In this document: one piece after another, positions 8,215 to 16,691 of the stretch
Numbering within the stretch: the stretch's first letter is position 1
How the letters are laid out: each line of letters opens with the position of its first letter
DNA from: Comamonas sp. SCN 67-35
GTDB lineage: Bacteria > Pseudomonadota > Gammaproteobacteria > Burkholderiales > Burkholderiaceae_C
Reading direction: 5' to 3'
DNA: 64,000 nt
Assembly (NCBI GenBank): GCA_001725255.1
Contig: MEFV01000008.1
Location: 124,001 to 188,000, forward strand
The notes under the pieces: model-generated
The model's input: only the letters and a program-made list of their open reading frames with translations
Told to the model about the DNA's origin: nothing
Database searches by the model: none
Made by a program: the position numbers and the translations under genes

Positions 8215-9363
8215 ATGGCACGTGTGCCTGCTCGCCCCAGCCCGTCCAAGGGACCCTGGTACTTTCCCGGCGCTTACTGGTTCCCGATCGCCGCGCTTTA
8301 CGGCGCGATCATTCTTCCGTGGTCCGTGCTCGGCCAGGCGGGCTTGCTGGCGGCCCCTCCCGGGCTGCACAGCGGGCTCGGGCATGCCCATGAAATGCTC
8401 TTCGGCTTCGCGCTGGCGGTGGTCGCGGGATACACCCTCAAGCCTGGCACGCACGGCGCAAGCGCACTGTTGCTGCTGGCCTGGCTCCTGGCGCGGCTGG
8501 CCTTCCTGCTTGCGCCCGCAAGCCGCATGGCGCTCGGTCTCAATGGTCTGTTCGTCGCGGGGCTGGCGCTGCTCGTTGCGCCCACCTACCTGCGCGCGAG
8601 CAAATGGAGCAACCGCTCGGTGGCGTTCATCGTCATGGGGCTGGCGCTGGCGGCGCTGAGCTTTCATCTGGCGCGGCAAAGCCGTGAGCTGCACACCGTC
8701 ACGCTCACCGCGGTGCTGCTGCTGAGCAGCCTGATGTTCTTCATGGGCGGACGCATCCTCGCACCGGCGGTGGCGGGGCATATCCGTACCCGGCGCGCGC
8801 CGCTCGTGCACGTGGTGCAGCCGCGCCTGGAAGTGACGCTACTGTGCGTGCTGGCGATCGGCATCGTCGCGGTGGCCACCGGCGCGCCGCTGATGCGCCA
8901 GGGGGCGGGCGCGTTGCTGCTGGGCGCCACGCTGCTGGCGCTGGTGCGCATCGTGCGCTGGCAGTTCTGGTGGTGCCATGACCAGCCTGACCTGCTGGCG
9001 CTGCTGACCGGCTATCTCTGGCTCATCGTGGGCTGGGCCCTCACGGGTGGCGCACTGCTGCTGGGGCACTCGCCCATCACGGCCTTGCACGCCATCACCG
9101 CCGGAGCGCTGGGAACGCTGACCTACACGGTCATGCTGCGCACGCGCATGTTCCGCTGCGTCGGGGACGCCAACCGGCTGGGCTGGGCCTACGCCGGCGC
9201 GTTGCTGCTGGGCGTGGCGGCCATCGTGCGCATCAGCGGCACCTCGACCGCGCATCTGGTGCTCGCCAGCGCACTCTGGAGCACCGTCTACGTTGTGCTT
9301 GCCGGACTGCTGTTGTGGCTGTGGCAGGCCAAGGCCAGAGCTGGACGCGGACGTGTGTCTTGA
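8215..9363 (+). CDS. nnrS: NnrS family membrane protein
   Basis: A 382-residue polytopic membrane protein of the NnrS family, haem- and copper-containing proteins linked to nitric oxide resistance and denitrification. Visible features are the early G-H-A-H-E-M-L-F-G-F motif (residues 57-66), the F-M-G-G-R-I-L block near residue 178, a later H-x-x-x-A-G-A-L-G segment and about 11-12 hydrophobic stretches. It lies just behind the DUF3617 gene. No nitrite or nitric oxide reductase gene is present in the window, but the related NnrU is found at 40.8 kb. Confidence 0.88.
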   Translation: MARVPARPSPSKGPWYFPGAYWFPIAALYGAIILPWSVLGQAGLLAAPPGLHSGLGHAHEMLFGFALAVVAGYTLKPGTHGASALLLLAWLLARLAFLLAPASRMALGLNGLFVAGLALLVAPTYLRASKWSNRSVAFIVMGLALAALSFHLARQSRELHTVTLTAVLLLSSLMFFMGGRILAPAVAGHIRTRRAPLVHVVQPRLEVTLLCVLAIGIVAVATGAPLMRQGAGALLLGATLLALVRIVRWQFWWCHDQPDLLALLTGYLWLIVGWALTGGALLLGHSPITALHAITAGALGTLTYTVMLRTRMFRCVGDANRLGWAYAGALLLGVAAIVRISGTSTAHLVLASALWSTVYVVLAGLLLWLWQAKARAGRGRVS

Positions 9364-9369
9364 AGTTGA

Positions 9370-9427
9370 ATTAATATATATTTGTATATATAAAAATTAT
9401 TTTATATCATAAATAAATATATAAAAT
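9370..9427. promoter_or_regulatory. Extremely AT-rich promoter segment upstream of the sulfonate-type ABC operon
   Basis: A run of 58 bp contains only two G/C bases, built mostly of TATATA, TAAAAA and AAATAAAT words, in a genome that is otherwise about two-thirds G+C. It lies immediately upstream of the substrate-binding protein gene. Such tracts act as UP-elements, regulator sites (CysB-type sites are AT-rich) or targets of H-NS-like silencers; the sequence does not say which. Confidence 0.55.
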
Positions 9428-9454
9428 CGCCGCATCGAGCTTCCGGAAACCACG

Positions 9455-10465
9455 ATGCGCTTTCTTCACCCTCTGCGGCACCTGTTGATCGGCACCGCCG
9501 CGGCGCTGTGTGCCGCGCTTACATCCCACGCGGCCCCGCAGTTGCAGGTGGGCTACATGCCCATCATGCCGGACGCGCAGACCTTCGTGATCACCGAGGG
9601 ACTGACCCGGCACAACCCGCTCGCGCAGGCCAGGCTGGTCATGTTCCAGAACGGCCCGGAGATCGTCCAGGCGCTGATGTCGGGGCAGCTGGACGTGGCT
9701 TACGTCGGTTCCGGCCCCGCCATGGTGGCCCGCGCCAATGGCGCCGAGGTGCGTTTCGTGGCGGGCAATGAATACGGTCCGGCCCACGTTCTGGCGCTGG
9801 GCAACCTGGCGCGCTATTTCACGAAGGGCGTCACACCGGCCGAGGCGATCGCGCGATTTACCAAGGAACAGGGACGCAAGCCCAGGCTCACCACCTTCCC
9901 CATCGGTTCGGTGCCGGCGGCCTCGCTGCAGTACTGGCTGCGCGATCAGACCAAGGCGGGCCTGGACAGCGTGCAGATCATCTATCAGGGAGAAAACCAG
10001 GTGGTGCAGTCGCTGCTTACCGGCGCGGTGGATGGCACGCTCTCGCCCGATCCAGCCGCGGACATCGTGCTGGCGCGTAAGCCCGACGCGAAAATCGTCG
10101 ATCAGGTGAAGTACGGCGCGGCCGGCGCCGGCCTGCTGGTGCGCGAAAAGCTCATCAAGGAACATCCGGACACCGTGCGTGAACTGGTGCAGGCGCACTA
10201 CGAGGCCTCGCAGCTGCTGCAAAACGAGCCGCAAAAAGCGGCCCTGGCCGTGCAGAAGCACATCGGTGGAGGGCGCCTGCCCATCGAGGTGATCCACGCC
10301 GCGCTCAAGCGCGCCACCTTCGATGCCGACCCGCGCTTCCTGCTGCACGACACCGCCGATCTCTACCAGTTTCAAAGCTCCATGGGCGTGTTCAAGAAGC
10401 CGTTGAAGGTGGATGAGCTCTTCGATGCGAGCTTCTACGACGCGGTCAAGGGAGGCGGGCAATGA
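9455..10465 (+). CDS. Aliphatic sulfonate/taurine-type ABC transporter substrate-binding protein
   Basis: Periplasmic binding protein of 336 residues in the SsuA/TauA/NMT1-like group. A signal peptide (residues 1-26, ending S-H-A-A) precedes the family opening L-Q-V-G-Y-M-P. The characteristic G-Q-L-D-V-A-Y-V-G-S-G-P segment follows near residue 76. A permease and an ATPase follow with overlapping ends, giving the usual three-gene importer. The ligand could be an alkanesulfonate, taurine, nitrate/cyanate or a pyrimidine. No desulfonating enzyme is adjacent, so the substrate stays open. Confidence 0.85.
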   Translation: MRFLHPLRHLLIGTAAALCAALTSHAAPQLQVGYMPIMPDAQTFVITEGLTRHNPLAQARLVMFQNGPEIVQALMSGQLDVAYVGSGPAMVARANGAEVRFVAGNEYGPAHVLALGNLARYFTKGVTPAEAIARFTKEQGRKPRLTTFPIGSVPAASLQYWLRDQTKAGLDSVQIIYQGENQVVQSLLTGAVDGTLSPDPAADIVLARKPDAKIVDQVKYGAAGAGLLVREKLIKEHPDTVRELVQAHYEASQLLQNEPQKAALAVQKHIGGGRLPIEVIHAALKRATFDADPRFLLHDTADLYQFQSSMGVFKKPLKVDELFDASFYDAVKGGGQ

Positions 10466-11310
10466 GCCATACCACGCCTCCCGTCTGGGTGGCTGGCGCG
10501 AACGTCTCCACCCCCGGCGCACCGGCGGCAGCCGGAGCGCGATTCCCATGGCGCGCATGGCTGCGCGGCAGCAGCGTCCGGGGCGCGATCGGCCTCGTCG
10601 CATTCGTGGCCCTTTGGAAGATCGCGCAGGCATCGGGCGTCGGCGGTGACGGCACCATCCCCGATCCGTTTTCCGTCCCCGGGGCGCTGCTGGCGGAATG
10701 GGACGCAGGGCGATTGCAGACGGCGATCCAGTCCAGCCTTGTCCACTATGTCTGGGGGCTGTTGCTCGGCACGGCCCTGGGCTGTGCGCTGGGCGCGGCC
10801 GCGGCGCTTTCGACGCTGGTCGATCAGCTGCTTGCCGGCGTGGTGCGCGTTCTGCGCCCCATCCCGCCGCTGGCATGGGTGATCTTTGCGATCGCCTGGT
10901 TCCAGATCAGCCACAGGGGCGCGGCCTTCGTCATCGGCATCGGCGTGTTCTGGGTCAACTACTACACCACGCATGCCGCGGTGCGTGGCGTCGATCCGCG
11001 CTATGACGAGCTGGCGCGCGCCTTCGGGCAGGGCGGGCGGCTGCGGCGGCTGCTGGACGTGACGTTGCCCGCGGCGGCTCCCGGCATCCTCGCGGGCATG
11101 GAAACCGGTATCGGCGCGGCGCTCATGGCTCTGATCGCCGCGGAGCTGATCGGCATGCCCGGCATCGGCCAGGAAATGAACGTGGCCGCGGGCGTGGGCG
11201 ATTACGCCACCGTGGCCGCCTACATGCTGGTGATCTCGCTCATCTACGCCGTGTTCGACGCGGTCTTCGTGCGGCTGGAAAGGCTGGCCACGCAATGGCG
11301 CCCGTCCTGA
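10462..11310 (+). CDS. ABC transporter permease (SsuC/TauC type)
   Basis: Inner-membrane permease of 282 residues with a short Pro/Ala-rich cytosolic N-terminus and about six membrane segments. The EAA loop that docks the ATPase is visible as a Y-D-E-L-A-R-A-F-G-containing segment near residue 182, ending in L-P-A-A-A-P-G-I-L-A-G. The start overlaps the end of the binding-protein gene by 4 bp, and its own end overlaps the ATPase gene by 16 bp, so the three genes are translationally coupled. Confidence 0.88.
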   Translation: MSHTTPPVWVAGANVSTPGAPAAAGARFPWRAWLRGSSVRGAIGLVAFVALWKIAQASGVGGDGTIPDPFSVPGALLAEWDAGRLQTAIQSSLVHYVWGLLLGTALGCALGAAAALSTLVDQLLAGVVRVLRPIPPLAWVIFAIAWFQISHRGAAFVIGIGVFWVNYYTTHAAVRGVDPRYDELARAFGQGGRLRRLLDVTLPAAAPGILAGMETGIGAALMALIAAELIGMPGIGQEMNVAAGVGDYATVAAYMLVISLIYAVFDAVFVRLERLATQWRPS

Positions 11311-12026
11311 CGACGCACGGCCTCGCCTACGCCTACCCGGGCAGCGAACGGGCCACCTTCGAGGGCATTCACCTGAGCGTCGAACCCGGAGAATTCATCG
11401 CCATCGTCGGCCGCTCCGGCGTGGGCAAGTCCACGCTGCTGCGCTGCTGCGCGGGCCTGACAGGCGCCAGCGCCGGGTCGGTGCAACTGCAGGCACGGCC
11501 GACGGAAAATGAGCGCCCCAGCGCCTTCGTGTTCCAGGACACGCGCCTGCTGCCCTGGCGCCGGGTTCGCGCCAACGTGGCCTACGGGCTACAGGGGCTG
11601 GACATGGAACGCAAGGCCATCGAAGACCGCGTCGACGAGGCCATGGCGCTGGCGCTGGTGGCCGAGCTGGGCGAGCGCTGGCCGTTTCAACTCTCGGGCG
11701 GGCAGGCGCAGCGCGTGGGCATCGCACGCGCGCTGGCGCTGCATCCGCAATTGCTGCTCATGGACGAGCCCTTCAGCGCCGTGGATGCGCTCACGCGCCA
11801 GAAACTGCAGGATGAGCTGCTGGGCATCTGGCGGCGCGCTGGGCCGGCCGTGCTCTTCGTCACGCACGACATCGAAGAAGCGGTCTACCTGGCCGACCGC
11901 GTGATCGTGATGGGCGGCGCGCCGGCGCGCATCGTGCTGGACCGGCGCATCGCGCAACCGCGACCGCGCGAACGTGAAAGCACCGGGCTGCAGCAGGAGG
12001 CACGGGCCCTGGAAGGCGCGCTGTGA
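11295..12026 (+). CDS. ABC transporter ATP-binding protein (SsuB/TauB type)
   Basis: Cytosolic ATPase of the importer, 243 residues. It carries Walker A G-R-S-G-V-G-K-S-T (residues 38-46), a Q-loop, the signature L-S-G-G-Q-A-Q-R, Walker B L-L-L-M-D-E-P-F, the D-loop S-A-V-D and the switch histidine in V-T-H-D. This is the standard nitrate/sulfonate/taurine ATPase arrangement. The start lies inside the permease's last codons, and the gene ends the operon. A GGCGCGC/GCGCGCC hairpin (12032-12051) sits right after its stop, where it meets a convergent gene; it lacks a T-tract. Confidence 0.88.
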   Translation: MAPVLTTHGLAYAYPGSERATFEGIHLSVEPGEFIAIVGRSGVGKSTLLRCCAGLTGASAGSVQLQARPTENERPSAFVFQDTRLLPWRRVRANVAYGLQGLDMERKAIEDRVDEAMALALVAELGERWPFQLSGGQAQRVGIARALALHPQLLLMDEPFSAVDALTRQKLQDELLGIWRRAGPAVLFVTHDIEEAVYLADRVIVMGGAPARIVLDRRIAQPRPRERESTGLQQEARALEGAL

Positions 12027-12039
12027 GCCGCGGCGCGCC

Positions 12040-12372
12040 TCAATGCGCGCCGAACTCGTCAACCATGAAAGTGATGGTGCGCGCCACGCACGCGGCGTCG
12101 CAGCGTCGGGCCTGAAAGCCCGAGCCGCAGCCGAGCAGCTCGCGCAGCACCTCGTGCAGGCGCTCAGCCTCGACGCCGTGCGGCAGGCCGTCGCCCCCCG
12201 CGGTTCTTTCCTGTTCGGCGTAGTCGCGGACCGCGCCGATCATGGTGTCCGTCATGTGCTGGACGTCCACGTCGCCGCGCAGAAATCCGGGACCGACGGC
12301 CACGACCTTGTCGATGGCGGCGTGCATGCGCTGGACCTGGGCGTTCGGCGCGGGGGTGGACTGGACGGGCAT
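12040..12372 (-). CDS. Hypothetical protein
   Basis: A 110-residue protein I do not recognise. The start at 12372 is supported by an AGGAG about 7 bp upstream; longer forms read into the holin-like gene's promoter. The sequence is soluble-looking and mostly helical. It has an early M-H-A-A-I-D-K-V-V segment and a C-terminal stretch with three cysteines (C-G-S-G-F-Q-A-R-R-C-D-A-A-C). It is convergent with the ABC operon and divergent from the DUF360-like gene. Gene status rests on the ribosome-binding site and compact length. Confidence 0.55.
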   Translation of the reverse strand: MPVQSTPAPNAQVQRMHAAIDKVVAVGPGFLRGDVDVQHMTDTMIGAVRDYAEQERTAGGDGLPHGVEAERLHEVLRELLGCGSGFQARRCDAACVARTITFMVDEFGAH

Positions 12373-12548
12373 GGTGGCTCCTGGTGACTGCATGGGCATC
12401 GCCCATCGTAGGCTTGCATGGGGCGGCATGCATGCGTCCGTCCGCTTGCCATCACTGGCGGGATACCTGTCCGCGTTCGCAGCGGACATGCCTGGCATCC
12501 TCGCGGCGCATTCGTCGGCTGTGCGTTTTTTCGCGGGCCACGGATATG

Positions 12549-12962
12549 ATGGCGCGCATGTTCGCCAACCTCACGCCTTTCCTCACCCAATGGGCCATTA
12601 CCGCGCTTGCGCTGTGGGTGGCAAGCTATGTTTTTCGCGGGGTGAGGTTCGACGGCACGGGCGCGCTCATCGTCTCGGCGCTGCTGCTGGGTTTTGCCAA
12701 TGCCCTGGTGCGCCCGCTCCTGATCATGCTGACGCTGCCGCTCACGCTCGTGACCTTCGGGCTGTTCCTGCTCGTCATCAATGCGCTCGTGATCCTGCTG
12801 GTGTCGGCGCTGGTGCGCGGCTTTCACATCGACGGCTTCTGGACGGCGCTGCTCGCCAGTCTCTTCGTCTCGATCCTGAGCGTGATCATCGGCGCGCTGG
12901 TCACGGGCGGCGATCCGGCGATGACGATCCGCATGCCGCAGGGGTCGGGCAACTGGTTGTGA
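12549..12962 (+). CDS. Phage holin family (YvlD/DUF360-like) membrane protein
   Basis: A 137-residue membrane protein with four hydrophobic segments. It shows the Mycobacterium/Bacillus YvlD-type pattern: a first helix, F-D-G-x-G-A-L-I-V-S-A-L-L-L-G-F-A-N, the A-L-V-R-P-L-L I-M-L-T-L-P-L-T block (residues 51-66), and a fourth helix. The family is annotated as 'phage holin family' by similarity but is a chromosomal protein of unknown role, possibly in envelope stress. Two ATGs at 12546/12549 and one at 12558 are possible starts. Confidence 0.8.
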   Translation: MARMFANLTPFLTQWAITALALWVASYVFRGVRFDGTGALIVSALLLGFANALVRPLLIMLTLPLTLVTFGLFLLVINALVILLVSALVRGFHIDGFWTALLASLFVSILSVIIGALVTGGDPAMTIRMPQGSGNWL

Positions 12963-12972
12963 GCGGCGCGCC

Positions 12973-15054
12973 TCAGCGCGGCCGACGCTGCGCGAACTCC
13001 ACATACCACTGCAGCGCGCCGGGGTTGGCCATCGCCTCGCGGTTCACCACCTTGTCGATGGCCTGGCCCAGCAGCAGCTTCTTGATCGGCAGCTCCTGCT
13101 TCTTGCCCGAGAGCGTGCGCGGGATTTCCGGCACCTGAAAGATCTCGTTGGGCATGAAGCGCGGGCTCAGGGCCTGGCGGATCGCGTCGTTGATGCGGCT
13201 TTTCAGCGCGCCGTCGAGCGCATGGCCGGGGCGCAGCACGACGAAGAGCGGCATGTAGCTTTCGCGTCCCAGGTATTCGAGATCGACCACCATCGAATCG
13301 AGCACCTCGGGCAGGCGTTCCACCGCGCTGTAGATCTCGCTCGTGCCCATGCGCAGGCCGTGGCGGTTGATGGTGGCATCCGAGCGGCCGTAGATCACGC
13401 ACCACTCGCCCTCGCCCTGTTCGTCGCCGATGCGCAGCCAATCGCCGTGGCGCCAGACGCTGCCCGCCTCGGGGCCGAGGTCGCCGCCGCCGGGCTTGCG
13501 GCCATGGCCGGGCGGGAACATCTCGAAGTAGCTGGCCAGATAGCGGGCATGACCGGGGTCGTTCCAGAAATGCAGGGGCATCGACGGAATCGGCTGGGTG
13601 CAGACCAGCTCGCCGACTTGGCCGATCACCGGGTGGCCGTTTTCGTCCCAGCTTTCAACGGCCGCGCCGAGCATGCGGCACTGCATCACGCCGGGCTCTT
13701 GCGGCAGCTCGGGCGTGCCGGCGATGAAGCCGCCGGCGAAGTCGGTGCCGCCCGAGACGTTGAACCACCAGATGTCCTGTTGCGCCTTGGTCTTTGCGAT
13801 GGCGCGGAACTGCGCCGTGCCCCACTGCTGCACCTCGGCCGAGAGTGGCGAGCCGGTGGTGCCTATGGCGCGGATGCGCGAGAGATCGCCGCATTGCGCG
13901 AGATCGACCCCGGCCTTCATGCAGCCACCGTAGAACGCCGCGCCGCTGCCCAGAAACGTGACGCCGTGGCGCGCGGCAAAGCGCCAGAGCGTGCTCCAGT
14001 CGGGCGCGTCCTTCGCCCCGGCGGGGCTGCCGTCGAAAATCACGCAGGTGGTGCCGGTGAGCAGGCCCCCCACCTGGATGTTCCACATCACCCAGCCCGT
14101 GGAGCTGTACCAGCAGAAGCGCTCGCCGAAGTTGTTGGGCGCGTAGCTGCAGCCGACGTCGCTGTGCATGCCGGTGACCATGGATTCGACGAGGATGCCG
14201 CCGTGCGAATGCACGATGGGCTTGGGCAGGCCCGTGGTGCCGCTGGAGTAGACGATCCACAGCGGGTGATCGAACGCCAGCCAGGCCGGGGCAAAGGCCG
14301 CTACTTCCGCATCATTTCGACTTGTAACGCTTGTCCAGTCTGCGCTGTCAGCTATTGGTTCAGAAGCATCGAGATACCGTATGCCGACCACATGCCGCAC
14401 GCTCGGCAGCTCCCGGCGCAATTGCGCCACCACGTCGCCGCGGTCCATGGCGCGGCCGCCCCAGGTCACGCCGTTGACCGTGATCAGCACCGTGGGTGTG
14501 ATCTGCCTGAAGCGATCGAGCACGGCGTTGGTGCCCATGTCCGGTGCGCAGACGCTCCAGACGGCGCCAACGCTGGCGCAGGCTAGGAAGGCGATGATGG
14601 TCTCGGGGATGTTGGGCAGGTAGGCGGCGACGCGGTCGCCCGGCCGCACGCCTTGCGCCTTGAGGTGCAGCGCGAGCGAGGCGACCTGCTGGCGCAGCGC
14701 GGGCCAGGTGAGTTCACGCAGCTGGCCGCATTCGTTTTCGGCGATCAGGGCCAGCTGGCCCGCGGCGTGTGCCGCATCCACGTGGCGCAGCACCTGCTGC
14801 GCGTAGTTCACCTGCGCGCCGGGAAACCACTCGGCGCCGGGCATGACGTTGCGCCCGAGCGCCGCGCGATGCGGCGTGGGCGAGCACAGATCGGCGTAGT
14901 CCCAGATGCTCTGCCAGAAGGCTTCGAGATCGCTCACCGACCACTGCCACAGCGCGTGGTAGTCGGCGAACACGAGGCCGCGGCTTTGGCGCAGCCAATC
15001 CTGGTAGAGCCGGATGAGGGGGACGTAGGGTGGACGGGTGGAGGAAATGCTCAT
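12973..15054 (-). CDS. aacS: Acetoacetate-CoA ligase
   Basis: ANL-superfamily ligase that activates acetoacetate to acetoacetyl-CoA with ATP in the cytosol, feeding ketone bodies or polyhydroxybutyrate-derived carbon into thiolysis. The 693-residue length fits AacS. Visible are the N-terminal F-W-x-x-I-W-D-Y segment, the P-loop Y-S-S-G-T-T-G-L-P-K-P (269-279), an E/D-G-x-R-H-G-D-W-L-R-I-type ATP site, and the A10 lysine region R-T-L-S-G-K-K near residue 650. Residues 233-245, just before the ATP motif, are encoded by a dispersed hairpin repeat (14325-14360). A Fur box lies upstream, but closer to the divergent gene. Confidence 0.93.
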   Translation of the reverse strand: MSISSTRPPYVPLIRLYQDWLRQSRGLVFADYHALWQWSVSDLEAFWQSIWDYADLCSPTPHRAALGRNVMPGAEWFPGAQVNYAQQVLRHVDAAHAAGQLALIAENECGQLRELTWPALRQQVASLALHLKAQGVRPGDRVAAYLPNIPETIIAFLACASVGAVWSVCAPDMGTNAVLDRFRQITPTVLITVNGVTWGGRAMDRGDVVAQLRRELPSVRHVVGIRYLDASEPIADSADWTSVTSRNDAEVAAFAPAWLAFDHPLWIVYSSGTTGLPKPIVHSHGGILVESMVTGMHSDVGCSYAPNNFGERFCWYSSTGWVMWNIQVGGLLTGTTCVIFDGSPAGAKDAPDWSTLWRFAARHGVTFLGSGAAFYGGCMKAGVDLAQCGDLSRIRAIGTTGSPLSAEVQQWGTAQFRAIAKTKAQQDIWWFNVSGGTDFAGGFIAGTPELPQEPGVMQCRMLGAAVESWDENGHPVIGQVGELVCTQPIPSMPLHFWNDPGHARYLASYFEMFPPGHGRKPGGGDLGPEAGSVWRHGDWLRIGDEQGEGEWCVIYGRSDATINRHGLRMGTSEIYSAVERLPEVLDSMVVDLEYLGRESYMPLFVVLRPGHALDGALKSRINDAIRQALSPRFMPNEIFQVPEIPRTLSGKKQELPIKKLLLGQAIDKVVNREAMANPGALQWYVEFAQRRPR
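14325..14360. repeat. Copy A of ACGCTTG hairpin repeat, inside aacS
   Basis: The segment starts TAACGCTTGTCC and ends CAGCTATTG. It matches the intergenic copies at 33.26 kb and 50.66 kb in the left arm and in the CAGCTATTG tail; the right arm is decayed (TGCGCTG in place of CAAGCGTGAG). It is read through in frame by aacS without a stop and encodes about residues 233-245. Confidence 0.6.
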
Positions 15055-15129
15055 GGGCCCATTATTGGCAAGCGGCGCAGTGCTGCCAATCGGGCGCGAC
15101 GCCTAGGCGTCACCATGATCCGAACTATT

Positions 15130-15148
15130 GCAAATGAGAACGATTCGC
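15130..15148. promoter_or_regulatory. Fur box
   Basis: The 19 bp GCAAATGAGAACGATTCGC closely follows the beta/gammaproteobacterial Fur-box pattern (alternating AAATGA / GATTC hexamers). It is followed at once by a TATATACT -10-like sequence, so Fur-Fe(II) bound here would block RNA polymerase for the rightward gene at 15190. It lies 76 bp upstream of the divergent aacS start, whose promoter it might also affect. Confidence 0.8.
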
Positions 15149-15189
15149 ATATATACTGGTGCTTCCGACAGATCTCCGAGACGCACGCC

Positions 15190-15615
15190 ATGCTGCCCAT
15201 GTCCGAACCCCGCCCGCGAACCCGGCACGACGACTGCACGCAACTGCTGGTGAACGCGTGGCGCATGACCATGGTGCACGGGATCGACTGCCCGTTGATC
15301 GCGCAGCAGTTCCGCTGCTCGTGCGGCGCCGAGGGCCGCGAGGTGTTTCGCGCGTTCTGCACCTTCCTGTGCGCGCTGGCGGTGGCGCAGCGCCGCTGCC
15401 TGACCGTGAACCCCCCCGGCCCGCACGCGCTGACGACCGACGAGGCGCGCATGCTGGCCCTGATCGCCGCAGCGCAGAACGATTGCCCCTGCACGCTGGA
15501 GGCGCACCTGACCTGGCTCGCCTGGCGGCCCCTGCGCCAGACGCTCGAAGAGAGCGTACGCGAACTCTCGGGGCTGCTGAGCGCCAGCGGCCAGCGCCTG
15601 CCCTCTCCCGCCTGA
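15190..15615 (+). CDS. Cysteine-rich hypothetical protein behind a Fur box
   Basis: A 141-residue protein that I do not recognise. It is soluble-looking, with nine cysteines at residues 16, 34, 43, 45, 57, 61, 70, 99 and 101. The spacings C-x-C (43/45 and 99/101) and C-x3-C (57/61) suggest a metal or iron-sulfur site. The Fur box and -10 element directly upstream make iron-repressed expression likely. The ATG at 15190 is the first start after the promoter. A role in iron acquisition or an iron-sparing response is inference from the promoter, not from homology. Confidence 0.7.
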   Translation: MLPMSEPRPRTRHDDCTQLLVNAWRMTMVHGIDCPLIAQQFRCSCGAEGREVFRAFCTFLCALAVAQRRCLTVNPPGPHALTTDEARMLALIAAAQNDCPCTLEAHLTWLAWRPLRQTLEESVRELSGLLSASGQRLPSPA

Positions 15616-15689
15616 TCCTGAGTCCGTATCGGGCTGGGTCACGGGGCGAGAACCCGGGACCGCGCCGCCGGCCACGAAGGGCAAGATTG

Positions 15690-15735
15690 AGAACAGGCTC
15701 CAGCGCTTGTCAATCAAGCGCGATCAGCCATCATT
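15690..15735. repeat. Copy B of ACGCTTG hairpin repeat
   Basis: An intergenic copy between the cysteine-rich gene and qorB, which are convergent. A perfect 7 bp stem GCGCTTG (15703-15709) and CAAGCGC (15715-15721) encloses a 5 nt loop. The flanks AACAGGCT and TCAGCCATCATTTCG match those of copy C. It may act as a bidirectional transcription stop between the two genes. Confidence 0.7.
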
Positions 15736-15759
15736 TCGCGAGCGGTGAACGGCTTGGCT

Positions 15760-16608
<849 letters not shown>

Positions 16609-16658
16609 ATGGGTTCCCATGGATTGACGAATCGAAAGCCCGAGTTTAGGATTTACAC

Positions 16659-16675
16659 GTACTTTTTTAAAGTAC
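16659..16675. promoter_or_regulatory. HxlR-type operator (perfect inverted repeat)
   Basis: GTACTTTTTTAAAGTAC has perfect 7 bp arms around a 3 bp centre. It lies between the divergent qorB and hxlR/qorR genes, 16 bp upstream of the regulator's ATG. GTAC-flanked inverted repeats are typical operators of HxlR/QorR/YodB regulators, so autoregulation and control of qorB are expected. Confidence 0.75.
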
Positions 16676-16691
16676 ACACATAAAGGTAAGT

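Noticed and set aside
12032..12051. GGCGCGC/GCGCGCC hairpin as a rho-independent terminator
   Set aside because: The stem is good, but no T-tract follows on either strand; mentioned only in the ATPase entry.
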